Shown piece after piece: positions 16,891-25,491 of a stretch of DNA of 64,000 bases. The stretch is from Methylobacterium sp. FF17 (lineage in GTDB: Bacteria; Pseudomonadota; Alphaproteobacteria; Rhizobiales; Beijerinckiaceae). The translations under genes were made by a program, and so were the position numbers. Positions within the stretch are counted from its first letter, which is position 1. Every line of letters starts with the position of its first letter. The notes below the pieces were generated by a model. The model did not search any database and was not told the origin of the DNA. It worked only from the letters and a program-made list of their open reading frames with translations. The stretch covers positions 2,542,001 to 2,606,000 of the forward strand of contig NZ_CP107532.1 of assembly GCF_025813715.1 (NCBI RefSeq), given 5' to 3'.

Positions 16891-17502
16891 CCGACCCTGC
16901 TCCCCGCGACGGTGTCCCGGGTCATGCGTTAGACCCCGGCCGGCGTCCGTGCCAGCGGTTCCGCCGGACGGAATTCCAAGCCTGTTCCTCCGCGACCGAT
17001 CCCGTCGCGGGTCCGGTGGTTCGAGCCGCTCGCCTCGGACCCTATAGTGATCAAATGTTAGAAACCGGCGCGCTGGGTACAGTCGTCGGGTCGTCGACGA
17101 ACAGGCCAAGGCCAAGCTTGACCGGTATTCGGAGGATCAGCTTCGACCTTCGGGCTGCGCCCCCGCAGTGTCTCTGCTTCTCGACAAATCGAACCGGCAG
17201 CGGGTCATTGCCTTCGGCAGAACAGCGGCGCACGTGCGACGTATCGAAGACATGGCTGTCAATAAGTCAGATATCGCGATTTCTCTTAAAACTCGAAGAT
17301 GACGCCTAAGTATTGATAGATGTCATACTTCGGCCTGCCACATTCATGACACATTGTTTTGTGTCTTTTGTATAGTAATCACAGGTCAGAGGAGGATTAT
17401 ATACACAAAATAGAATTCCTAATCATAGGATATCAGTCTGTAAAACCTTCAAATGTTTATGATCATCTTGTGCGATTGGAACACTCGGATTCTCCGGTGA
17501 TC

Positions 17503-17526
17503 TGACGGGCTCGGCCGAGCCCGTCA
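17503..17526. repeat. 24-base perfect palindrome
   Basis: Half-site TGACGGGCTCGG is followed directly by its exact reverse complement. It may be a terminator hairpin without a T-run or a large dyad operator. It lies about 410 bp upstream of the RTX gene. Confidence 0.55.
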
Positions 17527-17799
17527 CGGTGCTGCGCGAAACGCTCCGTGACCCGCAAGGCCCGATCCAGGCGTCGGAAGGCGCGGCTTCGTCCGAGGCT
17601 GTGTCCGTTCCCCCTCGCACCTCCTCCCGCCTCACGTGGACCTGACTTCTCGAGCAACGCAACCGTCGTGCGGAAGACCTGTGCCTGTCGTGCGCCGGTC
17701 ACCGTCCCCTCTACACAGCATCGTCTCCAAGTCGACGTGACGTCGTAGGCCGCCCATCGCGGCATCGACGGGTGCTGCGTCGTGGAAACTCGGGCCCAT

Positions 17800-17842
17800 G
17801 AGATCGCTATCAAGGTCGACTTGAGATCCCGATCAAGGTCGA
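17800..17842. promoter_or_regulatory. tandem 20-base repeat upstream of the RTX gene
   Basis: Two 20-mers beginning GAGATC and ending ATCAAGGTCGA, starting at 17800 and 17823, match at 18 of 20 positions. A spacing of 23 bp (about two helical turns) and a position 97 bp before the start codon suggest a pair of activator-binding sites. Confidence 0.5.
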
Positions 17843-17938
17843 GCCGCGTCCGTCTTCGTTCGCGGGACGATCCAGCGTTCGGTCAAGACGACGATCCTTC
17901 CATCACAGCAGAATAACGATCAAGAAAGTTCAACACGC

Positions 17939-19909
17939 ATGGCTCAATACGGTGTCACCGCTGCGCAGAAGCCCCCGGGCTCCATCGAACTCGCGGTCGG
18001 TGCGAATTATCAGCAGATCGTCAACCAGGCTCCGACCGGATCCACGTTCTGGTTCGCCGCCGGCACGCACCGGGAGGTGACAATCCAGCCCAAGGACGGA
18101 GACGTGTTCATCGGCGCTCCCGGCGCCGTGCTGAACGGGTCGGAGCTCGTCACGTCCTTCACCAAGTCCGGGTCGGCCTGGGTCATCGGTGGACAGACGC
18201 AGGAAGGCGTTCGTAACCTGACGGACCACGCGGCCCCCGGCGCCCAGCGCGGCGGCTACCCGGAGACCGTCTTCTTCGACGACAAGCCCCTGAAGCCGGT
18301 CGACGCGCTCTCGAAGCTGACGGCGGGATCGTTCTACTTCGATTATGCAGCCGACAAGATCTATCTCGGCAGTGACCCGACCGGGCACAAGGTCGAGACC
18401 GGACAGAGCGCGGTCGCCTTCAACGGCACCGCCAACAACGTGACCATCTCCAATCTCACGGTGGAGAAGTACAACACGCCGGCGCAGTTCTCGGCCATCG
18501 ACGGTGGCAGCGGCCAGGGCTGGACCATCCAGAACAACGAGATCCGCCTCATCTACGGCGTCGGCGCGAATGTCGGCACCAACGGCAAGATCATCGGCAA
18601 TTACGTCCACGACAACGGCGAGATGGGGCTCGACGGCGGCGGCGCCAACATCGTCGTCCAGGGCAACGAACTCGCGCGCAACGGGTCCTGGTCGGGGATC
18701 GACATGAGCTGGGAGGGCGGCGGCTCCAAGTTCACCGAGACCACCAACCTCCTGGTCAAGGACAATTACTCCCACGACAATGCCGGAAACGGTCTCTGGA
18801 CGGACATCAACAACTACAAGGCGACCTACGACGGTAACCTCGTGGTGCACAACGCGCTCGGCGGCATCAGCCACGAGATCAGCTACGATGCCGTGATCAA
18901 GAACAACGTCCTGATCGGCAACGGCTACAACAGCATCGGCGGCGGCACCCCCGGCAACCCCGCCTGGCTCTGGGGCGGCCAGATCCAGGTCCACAACTCC
19001 CCGAACGTCGAGGTCTTCGGCAACTACGTCGATTCCACCAATGCCGGCAACGGGATCAGCCTGATCGAGGAGGATCGCGGCTCGGGCAATCGCGGCGCCT
19101 ACCTGATCCGGAACGAGAACATCCACGACAACGTCATCGTGAACGGCGCGGGCAACGGCCTGAACGGGGGCGAGAGCAACATCAACAACGCCGCCTACAT
19201 CAACGGCGGCAGCATCTGGAACAAGAACGCCTTCCACACGGCCGACGGGCATTTCGACTGGGGTGATGCCTCGACCACCTACGCCCAGTTCGAGGCGGCC
19301 ACCACCGGCACGAACACGATGGGGTCGGCCGGCTCCGCCCCGGCGGCCCCGGACCTCAGCCACTGGATGCCGGGCACCTCAGGCGGCACGCTCCCTGTCC
19401 CCACCCCTACTCCGACGCCGACACCCGTGCCCACCACGCCGGTGCCGGTTCCCACGACGCCGGCCCCCGTGCCCGGTGCCGAGATCCGGGGCGACGCCCG
19501 CGCCAACACCCTGAACGGCACCGCGAACAGCGAGACGATCTCGGGGCTCGCCGGGAACGACATCCTCGACGGGAAGGGTGGCAACGACACCCTCCTCGGC
19601 GGCGACGGCAACGACCGCCTCACCGGAGGAGCCGGGAACGACGTGCTGACGGGCGGTGCCGGAAACGATCAGTTCCTCTTCGGCAACAACTTCGGCAAAG
19701 ACAAGATCCTGGATTTCTACGCCGAAGGACGAGGAACCAGCCACGACGTGCTGACCTTCAGCCGCGACGTCTTCCAGAGCTATGCCGATGTCATGGCCCA
19801 CACCGCCACCGTGGGAAATGACACCGTGGTAACGCACGGGGCCGACCAGCTCACCATCGTGGATACGGTCAAGAGCGAGCTCCACACCGACCACTTCCTG
19901 TTCGTCTAG
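17939..19909 (+). CDS. secreted parallel beta-helix protein with C-terminal RTX repeats
   Basis: 656 aa. There is no N-terminal signal peptide. Residues about 20-470 are an Asn/Gly-rich right-handed beta-helix of the pectate-lyase/polysaccharide-lyase type (VTISNLTVEKYNTP, GWTIQNNEIRLIYGVG, GKIIGNYVHDNGEMGLDGGG, NLLVKDNYSHDNAGNGLWTD). Then come a Pro-Thr linker (about 485-512) and hemolysin-type Ca-binding nonapeptides (about 536-580: GLAGNDILDGKGGNDTLLGG and further GGAGND units). A C-terminal block ending DHFLFV is typical of type I secretion substrates. Likely an extracellular polysaccharide-acting enzyme or adhesin. No ABC exporter is encoded nearby, so secretion would use a transporter from elsewhere. 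Confidence 0.88.
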   Translation: MAQYGVTAAQKPPGSIELAVGANYQQIVNQAPTGSTFWFAAGTHREVTIQPKDGDVFIGAPGAVLNGSELVTSFTKSGSAWVIGGQTQEGVRNLTDHAAPGAQRGGYPETVFFDDKPLKPVDALSKLTAGSFYFDYAADKIYLGSDPTGHKVETGQSAVAFNGTANNVTISNLTVEKYNTPAQFSAIDGGSGQGWTIQNNEIRLIYGVGANVGTNGKIIGNYVHDNGEMGLDGGGANIVVQGNELARNGSWSGIDMSWEGGGSKFTETTNLLVKDNYSHDNAGNGLWTDINNYKATYDGNLVVHNALGGISHEISYDAVIKNNVLIGNGYNSIGGGTPGNPAWLWGGQIQVHNSPNVEVFGNYVDSTNAGNGISLIEEDRGSGNRGAYLIRNENIHDNVIVNGAGNGLNGGESNINNAAYINGGSIWNKNAFHTADGHFDWGDASTTYAQFEAATTGTNTMGSAGSAPAAPDLSHWMPGTSGGTLPVPTPTPTPTPVPTTPVPVPTTPAPVPGAEIRGDARANTLNGTANSETISGLAGNDILDGKGGNDTLLGGDGNDRLTGGAGNDVLTGGAGNDQFLFGNNFGKDKILDFYAEGRGTSHDVLTFSRDVFQSYADVMAHTATVGNDTVVTHGADQLTIVDTVKSELHTDHFLFV

Positions 19910-19927
19910 GCTCCGCACCGACCAGGC

Positions 19928-19965
19928 CCCGGGCGCGGCGGGTCGATGGACCCGACGCGCCCGGG
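19928..19965. terminator. strong bidirectional terminator hairpin
   Basis: Arms CCCGGGCGCG-CGGGTC and GACCCG-CGCGCCCGGG pair across a four-base GATG loop with one opposed mismatch. It sits between the convergent RTX (plus) and GspS-like (minus) genes. Confidence 0.7.
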
Positions 19966-19999
19966 ACACTCTGATCCACTGGGCGGCACCGATCTCCGG

Positions 20000-21166
20000 T
20001 CAGGCGTCGATCAGGTGGGGCAGGAAGCGCGCCCGGTCCGTGGTGATGAGGCCGTCCGCCTCGCGCAGGCAGAGGCCGGCCGGTGCGTCGCCCACGATCC
20101 AGCTGCCCACGAGGGCGCGGCGCCCGTCGAAGCCGGGCAGTTCGGCCAGGGCCTGTCGCACATGCCCCTCCGCGCCGTAGGGGCCTTCGCAGCGTTCCGC
20201 CACCGCGCCGTCGCGCACGATGAGGACGTTGGCGCCCTCCCGCGCGTAGAGCGGCTTCTTCACGAAGCTTCGGCCGAGCACGGCCTTGGCGGGGTCGTCC
20301 TCGAAGAAGGTCGGCAGGAGGTTCGGGTGGCCCGGCGCCATCGCCCAGAGATGGGCGAGCAACCCCTTGTTGGAGAGCACGGCCTTCCAGGGCGGCTCGA
20401 GGAAGCGGGTGGGGGTGGCGCCGACCGCGCGCCCGAACGGATCGGTGAACATCCACTCCCACGGGTAGAGCTTGAACAGGCAGGCGATCGGCTGTCGGGC
20501 CTCGTCCACGAAGCGGCCGTCCGGGGCGAGGCCGATCGACTCCACGGGCAGGAAGGGGGCGCGGGCGCTGGCCTGGACGGCGCAATCCTGCAGGTAGGCC
20601 AGCGTGCCGCGATCCTCCGGCGCGTCGGCGAAGCCCGCGAAGGTGATGCCCTGCGGCGGGGCGATCTCGGCGAGGCGCGCGATCAGCCGTTCGTGCAGCG
20701 CGTTGAACTGGTCGGAGCCCCCCGGCAATCGGCCCCGGGCCAGCCCATCCTCCAGCCACAGCCACTGGAACACTGCGCTCTCGTAGAGGGCGGTCGGGGT
20801 ATCGGCGTTGTATTCGAGGAGCTTGGCCGGTCCGGTCCCGGTCCCGCCGTAGCTGAGGTCGAGGCGCCCGTAGAGGCTGGGGTCGCGCCGTCGCCAGCTC
20901 GCCCGGATCGCGTCCCACGCATGCTCGGGGATGCGCAGCGAAGCGAGGATTCGTTCATCCGCCACCGCCCGGTCGGCGAAGGCGAGGCAGAGCGCGTGGA
21001 GCGCCCGGCTCGGCTCCTCGAGGTCGTCCTCGATCTCCGCGAGGCTGAAGGCGTAATAGGCGCTCTCGTCCCAGTAGGGCGCGTCGTCGAAGGTGTGGAA
21101 GCGAAAGCCGGCCCGGGCCGCGTGGTCGCCCCAATCGGGCCGCTCGGGAAGGGCGACGCGGCGCAT
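20000..21166 (-). CDS. glutathionylspermidine synthase-like ATP-grasp ligase (YjfC/YgiC type)
   Basis: 388 aa. It matches the synthetase domain of glutathionylspermidine synthase but lacks the amidase domain: start RPDWGDHAARAGFRFHTFDD, then YWDESAYYAFS, LLEYNADTPTALYESAVFQW (metal/ATP Glu-Asn-Asp), VLSNKGLLAHLWAMAPGHPN, LGRSFVKKPLYAREGANVLI (ATP-grasp Lys), and RALVGSWIVGDAPAGL. It forms an amide bond between a carboxylate and an amine using ATP; the true substrate of this subfamily is not established. The ATG overlaps the stop of the DUF1190 gene (TGATG), so translation is coupled. Third gene of a DUF350-DUF1190-ligase operon. Confidence 0.88.
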   Translation of the reverse strand: MRRVALPERPDWGDHAARAGFRFHTFDDAPYWDESAYYAFSLAEIEDDLEEPSRALHALCLAFADRAVADERILASLRIPEHAWDAIRASWRRRDPSLYGRLDLSYGGTGTGPAKLLEYNADTPTALYESAVFQWLWLEDGLARGRLPGGSDQFNALHERLIARLAEIAPPQGITFAGFADAPEDRGTLAYLQDCAVQASARAPFLPVESIGLAPDGRFVDEARQPIACLFKLYPWEWMFTDPFGRAVGATPTRFLEPPWKAVLSNKGLLAHLWAMAPGHPNLLPTFFEDDPAKAVLGRSFVKKPLYAREGANVLIVRDGAVAERCEGPYGAEGHVRQALAELPGFDGRRALVGSWIVGDAPAGLCLREADGLITTDRARFLPHLIDA

Positions 21167-21882
21167 CAGCCGCCTCCGGAGCCGGAATGCCCGCCCGAGA
21201 AGGCCGTCGCCCGCCCCGTCCCGCCGAAGCCGCCCCGGCTGATCGTGCCGGCCGCCACCATGCGCGGGGCGGTGGCGGTGGTGCGGGCGACCGAGGACGG
21301 AACGGAGACGCGCGAGGCGCCGCCCGCATAGGCGACCCGGCCGCCCGTGCCGGTACAGTAGCCGCCCGCGTGCCCGCCCGCGTATCCTCCCGTGTCGCCT
21401 TCCGCCTCGGCCTCCGGGGCGTGTGCGTAGAGCGGCTGAACCGGGATATCCCCGTCCTCCGTCCGCCCCATCATGTAGGCGGCCATCACCGGCAGGTAGT
21501 GCCCGCGCGCGGCCTCCGTCACGTCTGCGCCGGGGAGGCATCCGCCCTTCCCGTGGTGGCGCGCGCACGTGGCCTCGGTGTCGTAGCGCGGCGCGGTCGC
21601 GGCGTAGCGCTCCCGCGCGGTGCTCTCAGCGTCGGTGCAGGCCGCGATGCTGCGCAGCCCTTCGGCGATGCAGGCCCCGAGCGTCCCGTACACGAGGGCG
21701 TCGTCCTCCCGCTGCGCCGGGTCGATGCGTCCGAGGGCGAGGGCGGCGGCGCCCGCTCCCGCCACGAGCACCAGCGAGACGGTGACAGAGCGCTTGGTGC
21801 GACGCCGCGGCTGCGCCGCTTCGGGAGGGCTTCCGGCTGGATTGGCCGCGGCAGGATCGGCAGGGGGAGCGGTTCCGGTCAA
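21166..21882 (-). CDS. DUF1190 (YgiB/YjfM-type) protein
   Basis: 238 aa. It has a cytoplasmic Pro/Arg N-terminus, one membrane anchor (SVTVSLVLVAGAGAAALALG, about residues 32-52), then the DUF1190 core: a Cys pattern (LGACIAEGL, AACTDAEST, ATCARHHGKGGCLPG) and Y-rich PVMAAYMMG. The tail is low-complexity Gly/Thr/Ser (GGYAGGHAGGY, then SGSGGG at the end). E. coli YjfM and YgiB are similarly anchored and encoded beside a glutathionylspermidine-synthase-like ligase. It overlaps the downstream ligase and is preceded by DUF350 after 7 bp. Its function is unknown; the Gly-rich tail could be a modification substrate, which is speculation. Confidence 0.82.
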   Translation of the reverse strand: MTGTAPPADPAAANPAGSPPEAAQPRRRTKRSVTVSLVLVAGAGAAALALGRIDPAQREDDALVYGTLGACIAEGLRSIAACTDAESTARERYAATAPRYDTEATCARHHGKGGCLPGADVTEAARGHYLPVMAAYMMGRTEDGDIPVQPLYAHAPEAEAEGDTGGYAGGHAGGYCTGTGGRVAYAGGASRVSVPSSVARTTATAPRMVAAGTISRGGFGGTGRATAFSGGHSGSGGG

Positions 21883-21889
21883 CCGGGCC

Positions 21890-22288
21890 TCAATAGGTCA
21901 TCGCGGCGGCGTTCAGGACGCCGCCCGCCAGGGAGGCCGCGCCGAGCAGGATCGCGGCCGCCGCCCGGTCCTCCTCGATCCGCCGCGACAGGTCCGGCAC
22001 CGCGAGGCGGACCAGCCAATAGATCGCGATCTGCACCACGAGGGCGACGAGGCCCCAGATCAGGCAGTCGAGCAGGGAGCCAGCGTTGTAGATCGCCACG
22101 GCGAGCGGCAGGGTGAAGCCGAGCAGGCTGCCGCCGAGCGCGATCGCAGCCGCCGTCACGTCCCGCCGGATCAGCGCGACCTCGTTATGCGCCGTGGCGA
22201 GGGTGTAGGTCAGCAGGTACAGGCCGACCAGTCCCGCCGCCGTGCCGAGGTAGATCAGGAAGTCCGGCAGGCCCGCGATCGATGTCAT
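21890..22288 (-). CDS. DUF350 membrane protein (YjfL-type)
   Basis: 132 aa, four hydrophobic segments: PDFLIYLGTAAGLVGLYLLT, TAAAIALGGSLLGFTLPLAV, LLDCLIWGLVALVVQIAIYW and AAAAILLGAASLAGGVLNAA. The second and fourth lie in the repeated DUF350 half-units. It is the first gene of the operon with DUF1190 and the GspS-like ligase, an arrangement like E. coli yjfL-yjfM-yjfC. The start may be six codons further upstream (22306); neither has a clear ribosome site. The role is unknown; the conserved triad suggests a membrane-associated amide-ligation pathway. Confidence 0.82.
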   Translation of the reverse strand: MTSIAGLPDFLIYLGTAAGLVGLYLLTYTLATAHNEVALIRRDVTAAAIALGGSLLGFTLPLAVAIYNAGSLLDCLIWGLVALVVQIAIYWLVRLAVPDLSRRIEEDRAAAAILLGAASLAGGVLNAAAMTY

Positions 22289-22528
22289 CACGCGGCGTGA
22301 ACCCATGTGACAAGAGCCGGCGAAACATAAGGCCGGTCTAGCACGGCGAGCCCAGAGGCTCGTGAGGCATTTGCGAGAAGGATCACGCTCAACCGGTAAG
22401 TCTACTTCGAATCGGGATGGAGAAAGAATAGCATCGGGCGAGCTTCGTCAAGCTTGCCTGAGCAGAATAAGTTGCTAGCCTGGGCTTCCACCACATTCGA
22501 TCAACGGACTATCGGGTCGTCCCGACGC

Positions 22529-23911
22529 ATGACTCTGACGAGCGCACAGATCCTCGACCTCGCCCCCGATGCGGCGAGCCGCAAGGCGGGCCAGGACCAG
22601 GCCAAGCCGGCGAAGTGGAGCGGCACCGGCCGGGCCGGGACGATGATCTGGGGCGAGATCAAGGGCAGCGGCGCCAGCCCCTACCGCACCGTCGCGGATC
22701 CGGCCGGCCCGGCCTCGAAATGCACCTGCCCGAGCCGCAAGTTCCCCTGCAAGCATGCGCTCGGGCTGATGCTGGTCGATGCGGCCGCAACGCTCGCCGA
22801 GGCCACGGCCCCCGACTGGGTCGAGGCGTGGGCGAAAGGCCGCGAGAGTCGTGCCACGGCCGCCGAGACCCGGGCGCGCGAGCCGGCCAAGCCCGTCGAC
22901 GAGCGCGCGCAGGCCAAGCGCCGCCAGGCCCGGGAGGAGAAGGTCGCGGCGGCGCTGGACGAGCTCGACCTCTGGCTGCGCGACCTGATGCGGCGCGGCC
23001 TCGCCGGCGCCCGGAGCGAGCCCTACGCGTTCTGGGACCGCATGGCCGGGCGCCTCGTCGACGGGCAGGCGCCGGGCCTTGCCCGCCGGGTCCGGGCCCT
23101 GCCGGGCCTCGCGGCGGCGGCCCAGCCCGGCGCGCTCCGGCCCGAGGCGGCCCTCGGGCTTGGCCTCGGGCGCCTCGCCCTCCTGGTCCGGGCCGCGCGC
23201 CGCCTCGACCTCCTCGACCCCGAGCAGGCGGCGGGCGTACGCGCCGCGCTCGGCTCCCCCGTCGGCGCCGAGGAGATGGCGGTCCGGCCGGACCAGTCCG
23301 ATGACTGGGCGGTGCTCGCCCACAGCGTCGAGGAGGAGGACAAGCTCACCGCCCGCTCGGTCTGGCTCGCCGGCCGCACCACGGGCGCCCTGGCCCAGGT
23401 GATCGATTACGGCACCGCCGGCGCGCCCCCACCGCCCGGTCCCATGCCCGGTCAGGACTTTCGCGGCGCGCTCGCCTTCCTGCCGGGCGACCCGCCCCTG
23501 CGCGCCGCGCTTCGGGAGGGCCGGGCCGAGACGGGTTCGTGGGACGCCCTGCCGGGCGGGGGAACCGTCGCGGCGGCGCGGGACGGCTTCGCGGCGGTCC
23601 TGGCCCGTGCGCCCTGGGCCGAGCGCTGGCCGGTGCGGCTCGCCGGTGTGCGCCTCGGTCGCCTCGCGGGGAGCGTCGGGGCGGGGGGCTTCGGAGCAGG
23701 GAGCTTCGGGGTGGGGGATGGGACCGGCTGCCTCGCCCTGCGGGCCGATTCCCATCTCCCGACACTGCTCGCGGTCTCCGCCGGCCGACCGGTCGACCTG
23801 TTCGGCCTCCATGACGGCCACGCCCTCGTCCCCCTCGCCGTGGTGGCGGGGGGCCAGCTTTTCGCGGTTCCGGCGCATGGTCCGCACGCGATCCTGCGCC
23901 GGGTCGCCTGA
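22529..23911 (+). CDS. SWIM zinc-finger protein (YehQ-like)
   Basis: 460 aa. The SWIM motif CxCx6CxH is at C65, C67, C74 and H76 (SKCTCPSRKFPCKH), preceded by WSGTGRAGTMIWGEIKGSG, a strand-rich lead-in. A basic coiled region follows (about 100-150, ERAQAKRRQAREEKVAAALD), then a long alpha-helical Ala/Leu-rich body. SWIM fingers bind nucleic acid or protein partners. First gene of the SWIM-DUF5691-MoxR-DUF5682-VWA unit; its stop overlaps the next start by one base (TGATG). E. coli yehQ is a SWIM protein in the corresponding yehL-yehM-yehP cluster (from memory). No clear ribosome site; a TTG 25 codons upstream is an alternative start. Confidence 0.85.
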   Translation: MTLTSAQILDLAPDAASRKAGQDQAKPAKWSGTGRAGTMIWGEIKGSGASPYRTVADPAGPASKCTCPSRKFPCKHALGLMLVDAAATLAEATAPDWVEAWAKGRESRATAAETRAREPAKPVDERAQAKRRQAREEKVAAALDELDLWLRDLMRRGLAGARSEPYAFWDRMAGRLVDGQAPGLARRVRALPGLAAAAQPGALRPEAALGLGLGRLALLVRAARRLDLLDPEQAAGVRAALGSPVGAEEMAVRPDQSDDWAVLAHSVEEEDKLTARSVWLAGRTTGALAQVIDYGTAGAPPPPGPMPGQDFRGALAFLPGDPPLRAALREGRAETGSWDALPGGGTVAAARDGFAAVLARAPWAERWPVRLAGVRLGRLAGSVGAGGFGAGSFGVGDGTGCLALRADSHLPTLLAVSAGRPVDLFGLHDGHALVPLAVVAGGQLFAVPAHGPHAILRRVA

Positions 23912-25491
23912 TGACGGAGATCGAAACCCGCCCGACGGACGACGGCTGGGAGCCGGTCCTCGCCGCGGCCCTGCTGGGGGCCGAGCGCGCGCCGCCGGCC
24001 GCGCCCGGCCCCGTCGCGGACCTCGTCGCGGAGACCGATTCCGGCGGCGCGCTGCTGGCGCGGCTCGCCGCCCACGGCGCCCTGCACCGCGCCGGGACGG
24101 GGCTCGGGGCGGAGGCGCTGGTGCCCCTGCCGCCACGGGAGGTCTTCGGACCCGAATGCCCGCCCGCCGCGGCGACCCGGCTCCACGGCATCCTCGTGGG
24201 CGACTACGTCGTGCGCAAGCATCTGGCGGAGTGGTGCGAACTGGCCGCCGAAGCCGGGCTGCGCCCGCCCGCCTGGCTGCTCCCGGCGCTCGCCGCTCAG
24301 CGCAACACCCTGCCCGAGGCGATCGACCGGATCGCCGGCCCCGAGCTCGCCTGGCTCGCGCGCGTCTGCGGCGAGGCCCCCGCCACAGCGACCGAGGGGC
24401 CCGCCGACTGGACCGAAGGCACCCCGGGTGAGCGCCGCGCCGCTTTCGCGGCCTTCCGGGCCCGCGACCCGGAGCAGGCCCGCGCCGCCCTGGAGACTCG
24501 CTTCCGCAAGGAGAAGGCGGATCTGCGCGAAGCCCTGGTGTACGGGCTGGAGATCGGGCTGTCGGAGGCCGACGAGACCTTCCTCGAAGCCTGCCTCGAC
24601 GACCGTGCCAGCGGCGTGCGCACGGCCGCGCAGCGCCTGCTGCCGCGCCTGCCCGGCTCGCGCTTCGCCGAGCGCATGGCGGAGCGGGCACGCGCGGCGC
24701 TCGCCATCGCGGGCGAAGGCGGCCCCGACGGCACGACGCCCACCCTCGTCGTCACCCTGCCGGAGGAAAGCCCCGCGCTCCTGCGCGACGGCGTGGAGGG
24801 GAACACCTGGAAGGTCCGGAACGGCGGCGCCCGGTCGGTGCTGCTGGAGGGCATCCTCGCGCGCACGCCGCTATCGGTCTTCGCCGAGCATCCACCCCGT
24901 CTCTGGATCGCGCTGGCGCTCGCCAGCGAGTGGTCGGAGCCGGTCCTCGACGGGCTCTCCAGCGCGGTCGGGCGCAGCCTCGACCCGGACTGGACGCAGG
25001 CGATGGCCGACGTGCTGGCCGAGGCCTACGCCGAAAAGCTCCCGGGCGTGCGCCGCACCAGCCAGCTCCTCGACCGCTGGGCACAGGCGCTCGATCTCCT
25101 GCCCGACGCGGCGTGGGAAGCGCGGGTCGCCGAACTGATCCGGGCCCGCCGGATCGAGGTGGTGACGACCATGCTCGCCCACGGGCCCGAGCGCTTCTCG
25201 GAGCCGTTCAGCGCCACGCTCCTCGATTGGCTCGCCCTGGTGAGCCGCGGCTCCGACAGCCTGCGTCAGACCCTGGCGAAGGGCTGGACCGTCGAGCGGC
25301 TCGGCGAACGGCTTTGGCCGAGCGCGGATGCGACGGCGGGTGCCGCCGCCATCCTGGCACATCTCGGCGAGGCGGAGGGCACTCGCCTGCGCAACCAGCT
25401 CACGGCGCTCGCCGAGACGCTGGCGCTCCGCGTGGCGATGCGCGGGGATTTCGAACCCGAGACCGGAACAGGGGAGGACGCCCGAGCATGA
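23911..25491 (+). CDS. DUF5691 alpha-helical repeat protein
   Basis: 526 aa, almost entirely helical and rich in Ala/Leu/Arg, with HEAT/ARM-like repeats (KADLREALVYGLEIGLSEAD, then FLEACLDDRASGVRTAAQRL, PRLPGSRFAERMAERARAAL). This pattern of paired helices probing damage or partners is typical of scaffolds. The DUF5691 assignment is by neighbourhood plus sequence style. It is translationally coupled at both ends: TGATG with the SWIM gene and ATGA with the MoxR gene. In this family of operons it probably bridges the ATPase and effector; no enzymatic motif is visible. Confidence 0.78.
   Translation: MTEIETRPTDDGWEPVLAAALLGAERAPPAAPGPVADLVAETDSGGALLARLAAHGALHRAGTGLGAEALVPLPPREVFGPECPPAAATRLHGILVGDYVVRKHLAEWCELAAEAGLRPPAWLLPALAAQRNTLPEAIDRIAGPELAWLARVCGEAPATATEGPADWTEGTPGERRAAFAAFRARDPEQARAALETRFRKEKADLREALVYGLEIGLSEADETFLEACLDDRASGVRTAAQRLLPRLPGSRFAERMAERARAALAIAGEGGPDGTTPTLVVTLPEESPALLRDGVEGNTWKVRNGGARSVLLEGILARTPLSVFAEHPPRLWIALALASEWSEPVLDGLSSAVGRSLDPDWTQAMADVLAEAYAEKLPGVRRTSQLLDRWAQALDLLPDAAWEARVAELIRARRIEVVTTMLAHGPERFSEPFSATLLDWLALVSRGSDSLRQTLAKGWTVERLGERLWPSADATAGAAAILAHLGEAEGTRLRNQLTALAETLALRVAMRGDFEPETGTGEDARA

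Larger units (their letters stand above)
16891..17938. other. 1.05 kb gene-free region with an AT-rich island and palindromes
   Basis: No ORF in this stretch looks coding. It holds an AT-rich island (about 17280-17460, far below the window's usual GC), an inverted repeat GACACA / TGTGTC followed by TTTTGT (17348-17365), a 24-base perfect palindrome (17503-17526) and a near-perfect 20-base tandem repeat (17800-17842). It is the upstream region of the RTX gene at 17939. Confidence 0.6.
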
